Under the pieces are notes generated by a model, which was not told the DNA's origin, did no database searches, and was given only the letters and a program-made list of their open reading frames with translations. The position numbers and the translations under genes were made by a program. This document shows positions 37,481 to 47,491 of a stretch of DNA of 64,000 nt, one piece after another. Numbering within the stretch: the first letter of the stretch is position 1; every line of letters begins with the position of its first letter. The DNA is from Orientia tsutsugamushi (GTDB lineage Bacteria; Pseudomonadota; Alphaproteobacteria; Rickettsiales; Rickettsiaceae): the NCBI RefSeq assembly GCF_900327275.1, contig NZ_LS398548.1, positions 1 to 64,000 on the forward strand, written 5' to 3'.

Positions 37481-39259
37481 TTACTTCGGATTATCTGGAA
37501 TAATCCCTTTTATCTGTGAGTTCCACAGCTCAGTGTAAACTTTGCCAGTTTTTAAAAGAGTATCATGGGTGCCAGTTTCAACAATTTTTCCTTTATCAAA
37601 AACGATAATTTGATCCATGTCAAGAATAGTCGACAATCTGTGAGCAATTATTAATACAGTTTTATCAGTCATCAGGTAATCTAATGATTTTTTGATTAAT
37701 GCTTCAGTTATGCTATCCAACGCACTTGTTGCTTCATCTAATATTAATATAGGAGAGTTTTTTAAAATTGCTCTAGCAATAACTATTCTTTGACGTTGTC
37801 CTACTGACAAATTTTTTCCTCTTTCTCCGCAAAAACTATCATAACCATTCGGTAGTGAGATAATAATATCATGAATATTTGCTTTTTTAGCTGCCATAAT
37901 AATTTCTTCCTCTGTACAGTTAAAATTGCCATACCTTATATTATCCTTTATTGTTCTGTCAAAAAGTAATGGTTCTTGAGGAATTACAGTTATGTTACTG
38001 CGTAATGAACTTTGAGTTACTTGTTTGATGTTTTGATTATCAATTAAGATTTGACCATGTTCAATATCATATAACCTATTAAGTAAATTTACAAAAGTAG
38101 TTTTACCTGAGCCTGAGAACCCTACTAATCCTACTCTTTGTTTACCAAGAATCGTAACAGATTCGCTATTAAATATATTATCATTGTTTTTATAATTAAA
38201 AGTTACATTTTTAAACTCAATGCATCCATTAGTTACTTTTAAATCTTGGGCATTATTAGCATCTTGTACTAAGTATGGTTGTATTAACGATGTACACTGA
38301 TTAAAGTTACCTACTTCTTCATAGAAATCAGACATTTCAAATATTAAATCCCATATTTCATTTACAGTTTCCATAGTTAAGCCTATAACTAGAACAAAAT
38401 CTCCAATAGTTATAGATTGATTAATTTTTAAATAGACTGATACACATATAATACAAAAATACATAATACTACAGGATAGCCCTAAAATATAGTTCAGCTT
38501 TAACATAAGCCATCGCATATTTTGTTCACTAGTGGTAATATCTCCAATATATGAATGCAGATATTTTCTCTCAAAGTGATGTGATAAAAACATTTTTATT
38601 GAAGAAACATTAGTGATAGCATCAACAATTTTGCCAACTACAGTTGCTTTGCATTTAGTAAATATTCTAGCATAATTACTTACATACTTAGAAAAATAGA
38701 TGCCTATACTACAGAAAAGTGTCAACCAAACAAAAAATGTAATAAAAAATAGAAAATGAATGCTGTATAAGATCGCTAATGCACTGATAGCAATTATTAA
38801 TTTTCTGAGTATTTTTTCAGTAAATATAGCAAAAACTTCTTCTAATGATCTAGCAGCTTCAGTGATATGGTATCCAATGTTACCAGTAACATTTTCTTCA
38901 AAGAATTTATGACTATGGTGCTGAACATGATTATATAGTTCATCTATTACTGTTCCTTTGAGGATAGGTATAAATTTTAAATAAATATAGTTGTAAATGC
39001 AATATAGCAGGTTAATTAATTCACGATGCAAGATATATAATAGAACCCAAAAAGCCAAAATTTGCAACACAGATGCTGTTGGACTATTATCTATGTTGAC
39101 ATAATCAATTATTTTTTTTTGCAGCAATTTGTCTACTGCTACTGAGCTTCCCATTATTATAGATAAAATAATTAATGACCATGCTTTACCAGTATGATAT
39201 TTAAAAAAATGCGCAAGTAACTTAAATAAGGTATTTGGCATACTTGACTGATGATTCAT
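37481..39259 (-). CDS. ABC exporter, fused membrane and ATPase domains
   Basis: The 592-residue half-transporter has six membrane segments in residues 25-300. The nucleotide-binding domain follows, with Walker A GFSGSGKTTF (380-389), signature LSVGQ (484-488), Walker B ILILDEA (504-510) and the H-loop IIAHRLS. It belongs to the MsbA/MDR-type exporter family and should work as a homodimer. Substrate (lipid, peptide or drug) is not evident. Its stop lies only a few bases from the relic IS982, and pyrH lies 49 bases upstream on the same strand. Confidence 0.93.
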   Translation of the reverse strand: MNHQSSMPNTLFKLLAHFFKYHTGKAWSLIILSIIMGSSVAVDKLLQKKIIDYVNIDNSPTASVLQILAFWVLLYILHRELINLLYCIYNYIYLKFIPILKGTVIDELYNHVQHHSHKFFEENVTGNIGYHITEAARSLEEVFAIFTEKILRKLIIAISALAILYSIHFLFFITFFVWLTLFCSIGIYFSKYVSNYARIFTKCKATVVGKIVDAITNVSSIKMFLSHHFERKYLHSYIGDITTSEQNMRWLMLKLNYILGLSCSIMYFCIICVSVYLKINQSITIGDFVLVIGLTMETVNEIWDLIFEMSDFYEEVGNFNQCTSLIQPYLVQDANNAQDLKVTNGCIEFKNVTFNYKNNDNIFNSESVTILGKQRVGLVGFSGSGKTTFVNLLNRLYDIEHGQILIDNQNIKQVTQSSLRSNITVIPQEPLLFDRTIKDNIRYGNFNCTEEEIIMAAKKANIHDIIISLPNGYDSFCGERGKNLSVGQRQRIVIARAILKNSPILILDEATSALDSITEALIKKSLDYLMTDKTVLIIAHRLSTILDMDQIIVFDKGKIVETGTHDTLLKTGKVYTELWNSQIKGIIPDNPK

Positions 39260-39308
39260 GTTATTGATACATTATTTTCAGCTATAATTTTTCTCAATTG
39301 GACCATTG

Positions 39309-40061
39309 TTATTCATTTGAAAATTGCATTTTTGTATTTGAAGAAATATAAGTACCAATATTTTTACCTAAACATATATCCTTTGCTGCTAGCTTTTGAT
39401 CAAAGTTAAAAATATGAATTGGTAAATTATGCTGCTTTGCTAATAACACAGCTGAATGATCCATAATATTTAGTTGATTAATTAAAAAGTCGTTATATGC
39501 TAAAGTGCAATATTGTCTTGCATTATTATCCTCTTTAGGATTGGAATCAAAAACTCCATTTACTCCATGTTTTGCAACAAGCATGGCATCACATCTTAAC
39601 TCTAATGCTCGTTGTGCAGCAGTATAGTCAGTTGTAATAAATGGTTGTCCTATGCCAGCAGCTAAAATGATTAAATATCCTTTGTCTAGGTGACTTAAGG
39701 CTCTAGATCTAATAAATGGTTCAGCAACTGCTTCGATTTTGATTGCGCTCATAACCCTAACTTTATAATTAGATTCTTTTTCTAATGCTGCTTTTAGCAT
39801 CAAAGCATTTATAATAGTGCCAAGCATTCCAACGTTATCAGCTTCAGCACGTTCTATCTTCCAATACTCTGCACTATTTCCTCTAAAAATATTTCCACCT
39901 CCAGTTACAAGAGCAACCTCTATTCCCATATTTTTGATAGCTAATATTTCTTGAGCTATGTATTTCAGCTTTTTAATATCAAAATTATCAGTATTGCTAT
40001 CTCCTTTTAATGCTGCTCCGCTAAGCTTAATAAGCAATCTATTATACCTTAAGTTGTTCAT
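39309..40061 (-). CDS. pyrH: UMP kinase
   Basis: PyrH phosphorylates UMP to UDP for nucleotide and cell-wall precursor synthesis. The domain opens with [15 protein letters not shown] and includes [31 protein letters not shown] and the C-terminal nucleotide-binding part. The ATG at 40061 gives 250 residues, close to the family norm of about 240. The longer frame from 40115 would add 18 atypical residues, so the shorter start is preferred (GAGAATG lies upstream). No frr or tsf gene is adjacent, although these are common neighbours elsewhere. Confidence 0.93.
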   Translation of the reverse strand: MNNLRYNRLLIKLSGAALKGDSNTDNFDIKKLKYIAQEILAIKNMGIEVALVTGGGNIFRGNSAEYWKIERAEADNVGMLGTIINALMLKAALEKESNYKVRVMSAIKIEAVAEPFIRSRALSHLDKGYLIILAAGIGQPFITTDYTAAQRALELRCDAMLVAKHGVNGVFDSNPKEDNNARQYCTLAYNDFLINQLNIMDHSAVLLAKQHNLPIHIFNFDQKLAAKDICLGKNIGTYISSNTKMQFSNE

Positions 40062-40289
40062 AGTTACATTCTCATAGATTATAACTCTATTTATTTTTTT
40101 GAGAAATTCATTCAATACATACTAAATATGAAATTTAAGCTTTTATCAAGAGTTTAGCTATTTATATATCATAATTAAATATGCTTTAGATATAAAATAC
40201 TGGCTTTTTGATTGTTTAAACTATATAGCAATATGTTATTTTCACAATCATAATTTTGCTTGAGTTGCTTCTAAATACTGTAGAAAGTG

Positions 40290-41381
40290 CTATAATATTA
40301 AACTAGACAGGCCAATCAGCGAAAAAATTATTGATAAAAGCCAAAAGCTACTTACTATCTTAGATTCGCTCCACCCTATTTGTTCAAAATGATGATGTAT
40401 AGGCGCCATTTTAAAAATGCGTTTTCCTCCCAAATATCTAATAGAATATATTTGAATTATAGCTGATAACGCTTCTATTACAAATAAGCCTCCAATGATA
40501 CCTAGCCTGATTTCATTTTTACTAATTACACTGATTATACCAATAGCACCGCCAAGTGATAAACTACCAACATCTCCCATGAATATTTTAGCTGGCTGAA
40601 TATTATACCATAAAAACCCTAAGCTTGCTCCAATTATAGCAGAACATAATACTGTTAGCTCTGAAGCTTGTTGGACATGCAAAATTTGCAAGTGATTAAT
40701 ATTGATATATTGCGCGTTGTCAGCTAAGTAACACATCAGTCCTAGACAGAAAGATACTATAATAATTGGCACAGTAACCAATCCATCTAGTCCATCAGTT
40801 AAGTTTACTGCATTCGATGATCCAATAATTATAAACAAAGCAAATGGAATATAAAATATAGACAAATCAATAGTTAATTTCTTAAAAAATGGAATTATTA
40901 AATGATTTGCTATTTCCGAATTTAGATTATAGTTAACAATCATACAACAAATTATACTTACCATAATTTGGCCAATCAATTTGCAAGTAGCATTAATACC
41001 TTTTGTATTTTTCTTTGTTACTTTCTGATAATCATCAATTAATCCTAAAATTGCTAAACTAAGCATTACAAATATGGTTGTTAGTACATAAATATTTTTG
41101 TAATCAGCAAGCATTAAGGTTGATATTATTATTGAGAATATAATTGCAATTCCTCCCATTGTCGGCGTACCAGCTTTAGCTATATGACTTTTATTCCCAA
41201 GGTTTCTAATAGGCTGCGCTAAATTTTTCCAATACTTAAAATATTTAATTAGAATAGGAATTAGAGAAAATGATATACTAAAGCTTAGTAATATAGCTAT
41301 TCCACTTCTTACTATAACATTATAAAAAATATTGAAAATATAACAGCTATTTATATGCGATACGAGTAAATTATATAGCAT
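40290..41381 (-). CDS. mraY: Phospho-N-acetylmuramoyl-pentapeptide transferase
   Basis: MraY makes lipid I from UDP-MurNAc-pentapeptide and undecaprenyl phosphate in the inner membrane. The 363-residue protein has about ten membrane segments. It carries the conserved AGTPTMGGIAI, NLTDGLDGL, IFMGDVGSLSLGG and MAPIHHHFE signatures, with catalytic Asp residues in place. Its start overlaps the end of murF by 11 bases. It ends the division/cell-wall operon. Confidence 0.97.
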   Translation of the reverse strand: MLYNLLVSHINSCYIFNIFYNVIVRSGIAILLSFSISFSLIPILIKYFKYWKNLAQPIRNLGNKSHIAKAGTPTMGGIAIIFSIIISTLMLADYKNIYVLTTIFVMLSLAILGLIDDYQKVTKKNTKGINATCKLIGQIMVSIICCMIVNYNLNSEIANHLIIPFFKKLTIDLSIFYIPFALFIIIGSSNAVNLTDGLDGLVTVPIIIVSFCLGLMCYLADNAQYININHLQILHVQQASELTVLCSAIIGASLGFLWYNIQPAKIFMGDVGSLSLGGAIGIISVISKNEIRLGIIGGLFVIEALSAIIQIYSIRYLGGKRIFKMAPIHHHFEQIGWSESKIVSSFWLLSIIFSLIGLSSLIL

Positions 41382-42780
41382 CTTTTAACATTCCAGATTC
41401 AAGTAAATTTTCGACGACCTGCCAAAGCCTCATGCGGTTTGATCCTTTAATTAAAACATAATCTTTATCGTGTAGTAATGGTAACAACTGATCAACAGTT
41501 AACTCATTAATATTATTATAATGACTAAGCTTAAGTTCAGCTGGTAATAGTTCATATACATTTTTCATCAAAGAGCCAATAGAAATAACATGAATATTGT
41601 ACTTTTTAATGTAAGTAACAAGATTTAAATGATGTCCTTTAGTATTATTGCCTAACTCTAGCATATCGCCTAAAATAGCTACTTTTCTTTTAGCCTTAAT
41701 TTGGCCTAATAGATCTAAAGCATTTTTCATTGATGCTGGATTTGCATTGTAACAATCATCTATTATGAACGAAGAGTTTGAATGAAAATTTAATAAATAA
41801 ATCTTACCTCTGCCTTCATAGTTTCTAAGTGTATTAATTACTTCTGTTACCTTATTTAGATCTATTTTGCAAATATTACTTACTAACATTACTGCAGCAA
41901 TGTTAAATGCTTGACCATAGCCTAGAATTTGAGTATAAAATTGCAAATCATAGCCATTACAATTAATATTTATTACTGATTTTTGGTTATCAGCATCATA
42001 ATAACAGTTTAAAATCCTACTATTAGACAATTGATGTGTTCCAAAGGTAAACACATTATTAATACCAAGTTCATTAATGTATTCTAGCTGTTTAGTGTAA
42101 AACATGCTGTCAAAATTAATAACTGCTATACCTTTGTCAACTAATCCATTAAAAATTTCACATTTAGCCTCTGTTAAATGTTCCAGCGAATTAAAAAATT
42201 CGGTATGAGCTGAATTAATATTAGTAAGTACAGCAATATTTAATGGTAAAATTTTAACTAATTTTTGAAGTCCGCCAGGACTACTAGTTGATAATTCAAA
42301 AATAGCATATTCAGTATTAATTGGCACTGAGGCAAGATTTAGTAGCATACCAAGTAAATTGTTGAAATTTTTGCGACTTGCAAAAGTTTTATAATGTGTA
42401 CTAAAAACTTTGAACATTATTTCTTTTGTAGATGTCTTGCCAACGCTGCCTGTAATACCAATAAATGTAGTATTTTTTAACTGCTGACGTCGATAATTTG
42501 CTAGCTGTGATAACGCGCTCATTGTATTGTTGACTAATATGATTTTATCATTTGTATTGTTATCAATTAACTTGCTTACTATTACTGCATCAGCGCCACG
42601 AGCTAAAGCGTCATTAACAAATTGGTGTCCATCACCTCCATTTTCAGACTGCAGTGCAATAAATAAATCACCTGGCTGTATATCTTTAGAATTAAACTGG
42701 ACAATACCATTAACATTAACATTTACTGGCACTCCTAGTGCTGCTGTTAAATCTGCAGCTGACCATATATTGCATTTCAT
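41371..42780 (-). CDS. murF: UDP-MurNAc-tripeptide:D-Ala-D-Ala ligase
   Basis: MurF adds D-Ala-D-Ala to complete the pentapeptide precursor. The 469-residue Mur ligase has the N-terminal substrate domain (GDLFIAL and DGHQFVNDALARGA). The ATP-binding GITGSVGKTSTKEI and the C-terminal IIDDCYNANPASM and ILGDMLELG segments follow. The start overlaps the stop of murE by 4 bases (ATGA), which suggests translational coupling. Confidence 0.97.
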   Translation of the reverse strand: MKCNIWSAADLTAALGVPVNVNVNGIVQFNSKDIQPGDLFIALQSENGGDGHQFVNDALARGADAVIVSKLIDNNTNDKIILVNNTMSALSQLANYRRQQLKNTTFIGITGSVGKTSTKEIMFKVFSTHYKTFASRKNFNNLLGMLLNLASVPINTEYAIFELSTSSPGGLQKLVKILPLNIAVLTNINSAHTEFFNSLEHLTEAKCEIFNGLVDKGIAVINFDSMFYTKQLEYINELGINNVFTFGTHQLSNSRILNCYYDADNQKSVININCNGYDLQFYTQILGYGQAFNIAAVMLVSNICKIDLNKVTEVINTLRNYEGRGKIYLLNFHSNSSFIIDDCYNANPASMKNALDLLGQIKAKRKVAILGDMLELGNNTKGHHLNLVTYIKKYNIHVISIGSLMKNVYELLPAELKLSHYNNINELTVDQLLPLLHDKDYVLIKGSNRMRLWQVVENLLESGMLKDAI

Positions 42781-44246
42781 TGGTTACTCATCTTGTTTAA
42801 TTGTTTTAGATGAAGTTTTACTTGTTCCATGTCGTTATAATTAATTATACGACCTTTTAATACTTGCCGAGTTTCATGCCCTTTACCTGCTATAAGTAGT
42901 ATATCATTGTCAACCATTATACTGATAGCATATTTTATCGCTTCTCCTCGATTAGGAATTTCAATTGCTGATGGAGCTACTTGCAAAATTTCTTTTCTAA
43001 TCGCAGCTGGATCTTCATTTCCTGAATCTTGGTCAGTTACTATTACTAAGTCAGATAATTTGCTTGCTACTATTCCCATTTGCACTCTCCTAGCTATCGC
43101 ATCTCTATTTTCACTGCCACCAAATATAGTTATTAATCTTCCTTTATTATTTAATGTTCTTAGCTCGGTTAGCATTGTTGCTAATGCATTAGGAGTAAGA
43201 GCATAATCAACAAAGGCATAACAATTGCCAAATTGAATTTTCTCCATTCTGCCTTTAATTGGCTTTAAATTAGATAGTAATGGTATTAATTTTACTGAAT
43301 CAAATCCAACATTAACAGCTAATAACAATGCTATTAGTATGTTAGTGATGTGAACTCTACCTATTACTGGAACTTCAAATTTATAATCGCTATTCTTATA
43401 CCTAAAATGTACTTTTTGACCATTTAATGAACTTTGAACATCGATAATTTGAATATCACCTTGTTGTTCTACACTTAATAACTTGAGACCAAATTCATCA
43501 GTGATTTTAGATTGAATAATTGATAACTCATTAATGTTATTGTTGACTATTGCAATGCCATTACTAACTATATTTTCTTTAAAAAGCTTTAACTTAGCAT
43601 CAAGATATTTATTCATAGTTTTATGATAATCTAAATGATCGCGGCTAAAACTAGTAAATGCTGCTGCTTGAAACTTAATGTCCATTAGGCGATCTTGATC
43701 AAGGCCATGGCTAGAAGCTTCTAATGCTACAAAATTAATTCCATTAGTAGCAAGTTGATGTAGAACATACCGTGTTTGAATATAGCTCATAGTAGTAGCG
43801 CATTCAGGTTTTGTCTTATTCTGATTTAATAGCTTATTTAAATGATTATTTGTAGTTATAACTCCTAATGTGCCGATACTAGCAGCTTGCTCACCAGCTA
43901 ACATACATAGTTGTTGAAAATAATTAACCACTGAAGTTTTACCATCAGTACCAGTTACAGCGACTAAATATTTAGGAAATTTAGGATATAAGTAATTAAC
44001 TACATCCTTCATAACTAATATAATATTTTTTACTACTATAACATTACTATATGATGTTATAGGTTCTTGATCAGTAATAATTAGACTGGCTCCATTTGCT
44101 AAAGCAATATCGATAAAATCGTTTCCATGACGAGATATACCTGGTAATGCAAAAAATATTTGATTAGGTTTAGCTGATTGAGCTGTTATAGCGATGTTTC
44201 TTATATTTAGCTTTTTAATAATCTCAATGATATTATTTGATTCCAT
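42777..44246 (-). CDS. murE: UDP-MurNAc-L-Ala-D-Glu:meso-DAP ligase type MurE
   Basis: MurE adds the third amino acid, normally meso-diaminopimelate in Gram-negative bacteria. The ATG at 44246 gives 489 residues and overlaps the ftsI stop region. A longer frame from 44282 is possible. The ATP-binding TGTDGKTSVVNYF, EASSHGLDQDRL and the carbamylated-Lys region YLDAKLKLF are present. Odd features: the usual DNPR meso-DAP motif reads TDQDSGNEDP, YAHTPDAL reads YALTPNAL, and the usual GCGGDRD reads GGSENRD. The enzyme family is clear, but the specificity loop is unusual. Confidence 0.92.
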   Translation of the reverse strand: MESNNIIEIIKKLNIRNIAITAQSAKPNQIFFALPGISRHGNDFIDIALANGASLIITDQEPITSYSNVIVVKNIILVMKDVVNYLYPKFPKYLVAVTGTDGKTSVVNYFQQLCMLAGEQAASIGTLGVITTNNHLNKLLNQNKTKPECATTMSYIQTRYVLHQLATNGINFVALEASSHGLDQDRLMDIKFQAAAFTSFSRDHLDYHKTMNKYLDAKLKLFKENIVSNGIAIVNNNINELSIIQSKITDEFGLKLLSVEQQGDIQIIDVQSSLNGQKVHFRYKNSDYKFEVPVIGRVHITNILIALLLAVNVGFDSVKLIPLLSNLKPIKGRMEKIQFGNCYAFVDYALTPNALATMLTELRTLNNKGRLITIFGGSENRDAIARRVQMGIVASKLSDLVIVTDQDSGNEDPAAIRKEILQVAPSAIEIPNRGEAIKYAISIMVDNDILLIAGKGHETRQVLKGRIINYNDMEQVKLHLKQLNKMSNQ

Positions 44247-45984
44247 GCTGAGAGTTGTTATTGTTTTTAAGATTCTGAACACTAGTCATTTCTGTATGAT
44301 ATGGTTGTATACCATATAGCGTACCTATTTTAGAAATAATTTTAGCTGCAGCTGAAGTAATGCCATGTTCAGCCGCATTAGTCAATTCATAAGTTGAATT
44401 ATTGCTTTTAGGCTCATCAAGCATTAAATATATAATAAATTTAGGTGCTATCGATGGATAAATACCAATAAAAGATGACCTTATACTATTTTTATCATAT
44501 TTTCTATCTTTAATTTTTTTTGCTGTACCAACCTTTCCGCCAACAAGATATCCAACTACATCACTGTTTTTACTAGTACCATGTTTAACTGCTAAACGCA
44601 ATAAACTATTAAGTTCTTTTGATGTTTTACTACTAAATATTTTTTGGGCTATAAGATTATCATTAGGCGTTCTTTTAATTAGAGTAATAGGATACAAATT
44701 TCCTCCATTAACAATAGGAATCATTGCCTGAACAAAATGTAATGGACTAATAGATATACCATAACCATAAGATATTGTTGCTGTTGTAATATTATTCCAG
44801 GATGTATTAGCATGATACAATGAATTTGCTTTTTCTGGTAGTTCTATTTTTAATGTCTTGTCTAGAGCTAGCAATTTGAAATATTTCTTTAAGTTAAATT
44901 GTCCAATATCTAATCCAATTTGGACAATACCAATGTTAGAAGAATACATAAAAATTTCCGGAACAGTATAATATCCTACAAAATTTTTATAATCTTTGAT
45001 TCTAAAATTATCAATTTTAAAATCTGTAAGGTCATAAGTATTGTTTAGAGTTATAGTTTGAGTATCTAAACCGATAGCAATAGTTAAAGCATGCATAACA
45101 GAACCAAGTTCATAAACTCCTAGACTTGCTTTATTAAATAATTGTCTTTCAACTGCTTTAGCTGGGTAATGAGGATCAAAGTCTGGTTTGCTAACTAGAG
45201 CTAATATTTCACCATTATTTGGATCAGCTATTATTCCTACTCCGCCTATAGCATTAAAATCTTTAATTGTCTTATCTAGTTCTTTGCTTACTATGTCTTG
45301 TATTCTAATGTCAATGCTTAGCACTAAAGGTTTATTTAACTCTTCTTCTTTTAATTGAGAATCATTATTAGATAGATAGTTATGATAATAGTTCTCTATT
45401 CCTGCTAAACCACGCATATCGGTACTAACATAACCTAGTACATGAGATAACAGATTTCCATATGTATAAACTCTTTTGTAATCTTCTTCAAAATCTAAGC
45501 CAGGAATTCCTAAATCATACACTTGTTTATGTTGAGTAGGAGTAAGATGACGTTTTACTACAACAAAATTTTTATTATTTTTTAGAGTATTTAAAAGCTT
45601 ATCTCCATTAATATCAGTAAAAACATATTGCAATTGTTTTACTAATCCTTCAGGAGAACTAATTTTTTTTGTACGGGCTATAATTGAAGGAGCAAATAGG
45701 TTTACTGCTAATATATTATTGTTTCTATCAACAATTTCTTTTCTATGCTTAAAATGCATGTTTCTGCTACAGTGTGAATATTGAGAATTGTAAGTAGAAA
45801 GCTTGATAATTCTAAAAGCAACAACTAGAAAAGCAACTAAAAAGCTTAATATTACAAATAATATTCTAATTCTTAACGTTAAATTAGGCTGATTAGAAAA
45901 GAATAAATAATTAATATTAAAACTAGCTGTCCTGAGTAATTCAACAAGCGGTTTAAAGATGCTATTAAATAATGCTTTTAACAT
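44233..45984 (-). CDS. ftsI: Penicillin-binding protein FtsI (PBP3 type) with altered active-site motifs
   Basis: FtsI is the septal transpeptidase partner of FtsW. The 583-residue protein has a short cytoplasmic part and one membrane segment (about 40-60). A pedestal domain with RKEIVDRNNNILA and a transpeptidase domain follow. The SxxK site reads SVMH (Ser295, His298), so the catalytic Lys is replaced by His. SxN is intact (SSN 348-350), and the KTG box reads KVGT (484-487). Context in the division cluster makes the identity firm. Whether it still crosslinks is uncertain. Confidence 0.93.
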   Translation of the reverse strand: MLKALFNSIFKPLVELLRTASFNINYLFFSNQPNLTLRIRILFVILSFLVAFLVVAFRIIKLSTYNSQYSHCSRNMHFKHRKEIVDRNNNILAVNLFAPSIIARTKKISSPEGLVKQLQYVFTDINGDKLLNTLKNNKNFVVVKRHLTPTQHKQVYDLGIPGLDFEEDYKRVYTYGNLLSHVLGYVSTDMRGLAGIENYYHNYLSNNDSQLKEEELNKPLVLSIDIRIQDIVSKELDKTIKDFNAIGGVGIIADPNNGEILALVSKPDFDPHYPAKAVERQLFNKASLGVYELGSVMHALTIAIGLDTQTITLNNTYDLTDFKIDNFRIKDYKNFVGYYTVPEIFMYSSNIGIVQIGLDIGQFNLKKYFKLLALDKTLKIELPEKANSLYHANTSWNNITTATISYGYGISISPLHFVQAMIPIVNGGNLYPITLIKRTPNDNLIAQKIFSSKTSKELNSLLRLAVKHGTSKNSDVVGYLVGGKVGTAKKIKDRKYDKNSIRSSFIGIYPSIAPKFIIYLMLDEPKSNNSTYELTNAAEHGITSAAAKIISKIGTLYGIQPYHTEMTSVQNLKNNNNSQHGIK

Positions 45985-46183
45985 TTCTAGTTAGTAGTTT
46001 ATAGCTTGATTTGCTAATGATGCAACATTCTGTGAGGCATAGTAAATAGCTAATATATTTTTCTTTCAAATTTTTAAACTATTACATATTCTTTTCAGAT
46101 ATTGTAACTACCTTAATTATTTATATTTAAACAAATAATTGATGCGTTTTAAAACAATTCTCTTAAAGGTAGTAACAATCTCG

Positions 46184-46492
46184 TTAACTGTCTTTATTAA
46201 TAGCCTCTTCAGTTGATAGTAGATCATCTATCATTTGAGATGTATGAATATTACGAAGATGTAGATGATTAGCAGATAGTTTTCTTAACCTATCTGGAGC
46301 AGTTAAATGAGATAATTCAGCTTTAATAATATTAATATTGTTAACTTCTTCTCTAATCTGTTTATCGATTTGAGTTAATTGATAATTTAAATTATTTACA
46401 TCATTCTTTATTGCAAATAGGTAATAACCAACAATAAATATCATTATAACAATGGCACAATTTATAATATTCAACATAATTTTACTATTCAT
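46184..46492 (-). CDS. ftsL: Cell division protein FtsL
   Basis: FtsL is a small bitopic protein of the FtsQLB complex that activates FtsWI. The 102-residue product has one membrane segment at about residues 7-26 and a coiled-coil ectodomain, with the conserved DRLRKLSANHLHLR near the end. Its position between rsmH and ftsI is the standard dcw-cluster place. The start overlaps the rsmH stop by 8 bases. Confidence 0.88.
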   Translation of the reverse strand: MNSKIMLNIINCAIVIMIFIVGYYLFAIKNDVNNLNYQLTQIDKQIREEVNNINIIKAELSHLTAPDRLRKLSANHLHLRNIHTSQMIDDLLSTEEAINKDS

Positions 46493-47423
46493 TAATTTTT
46501 AATGCGGCTCTTAATCTTGCAGATCTAGATCTTGGATTATTGATAATCTCTGTTTTAGTTGGTACTGCTATTTTCTTAGTTAATAAATGTAATACTCCAT
46601 TTTGTAAAGGTGATTGCTTATTAGTACTATATTTTGATTGAGCAACTTTCTTTACTGCATTTTGATGCATAAACTTTTTTACAATAGCATCTTCTAATGC
46701 ATGAAAACTAACTACAATAAGTCTGCCGTTAACAGCTAATAATTCTAAACTTTGATTAAGGAAGTTTTGTATAGCAGATAATTCATCATTGATAAAAATT
46801 CTAATAGCCTGAAAAGTTTTTGTAGCTGAATCAATTTTATTCTTTTTATAATAATTGTTATATCCAACAGCTTCTCTAATTATATTGGCTAATTGCAGAG
46901 TAGTTGTAATTGGTTTTTTTTCTCTGGCAAGCACAATATGCTTAGCAATTTTATTAGCTTTATTTTCTTCACCAAACTTGTAAATAATATCAGCTAATTG
47001 ATGTTCAGAGGCTTCATTAACAAATTCTGAAGCCTTGTACCCTTTTTGACTCATTCTCATATCAAGCTCAGCATCATAACGAAATGAAAAACCTCGATTA
47101 GCTTCATCTAGTTGCATTGACGAAACCCCTAAATCCATTACTATACCGTTTAGTTTAGCTAATTTAGGTAAATACTTATTAGCTTCAACAAAATTTTCAT
47201 TAAAAAAAGTAAATCTATTTGGGTATTGTTGATAAAATTGACTAGCAATGCTTATTACAGCTGGATCTCTGTCAAAAGCAATAACTTTACAATTACAATT
47301 TGACAAAATTAGCTTGCTATATCCACCAGCACCAAATGTACAATCTAGATATGTTTCATTGTCTACTGGAGCTAAGTAACTTAGCATTTCTGTAGCCAGC
47401 ACTGGAGTATGAATGTTATTCAA
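46485..47423 (-). CDS. rsmH: 16S rRNA m4C1402 methyltransferase
   Basis: RsmH (MraW) N4-methylates C1402 of 16S rRNA in the decoding centre. The 312-residue protein has the start HTPVLATEMLSYL, the SAM-binding DCTFGAGGYSKL and GIVMDLGVSSMQLDEANRGFS. The C-terminal VVSFHALEDAIVKKF and NPRSRSARLR are also present. It heads the rsmH-ftsL-ftsI-murE-murF-mraY order, 68 bases after dnaJ on the same strand. Confidence 0.97.
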   Translation of the reverse strand: MNNIHTPVLATEMLSYLAPVDNETYLDCTFGAGGYSKLILSNCNCKVIAFDRDPAVISIASQFYQQYPNRFTFFNENFVEANKYLPKLAKLNGIVMDLGVSSMQLDEANRGFSFRYDAELDMRMSQKGYKASEFVNEASEHQLADIIYKFGEENKANKIAKHIVLAREKKPITTTLQLANIIREAVGYNNYYKKNKIDSATKTFQAIRIFINDELSAIQNFLNQSLELLAVNGRLIVVSFHALEDAIVKKFMHQNAVKKVAQSKYSTNKQSPLQNGVLHLLTKKIAVPTKTEIINNPRSRSARLRAALKINE

Positions 47424-47491
47424 TCCAACTGTTTCCTTACAATACTTATTTTAAACTATTAGTAAATACTGAAATAGTATATAATTTACTC

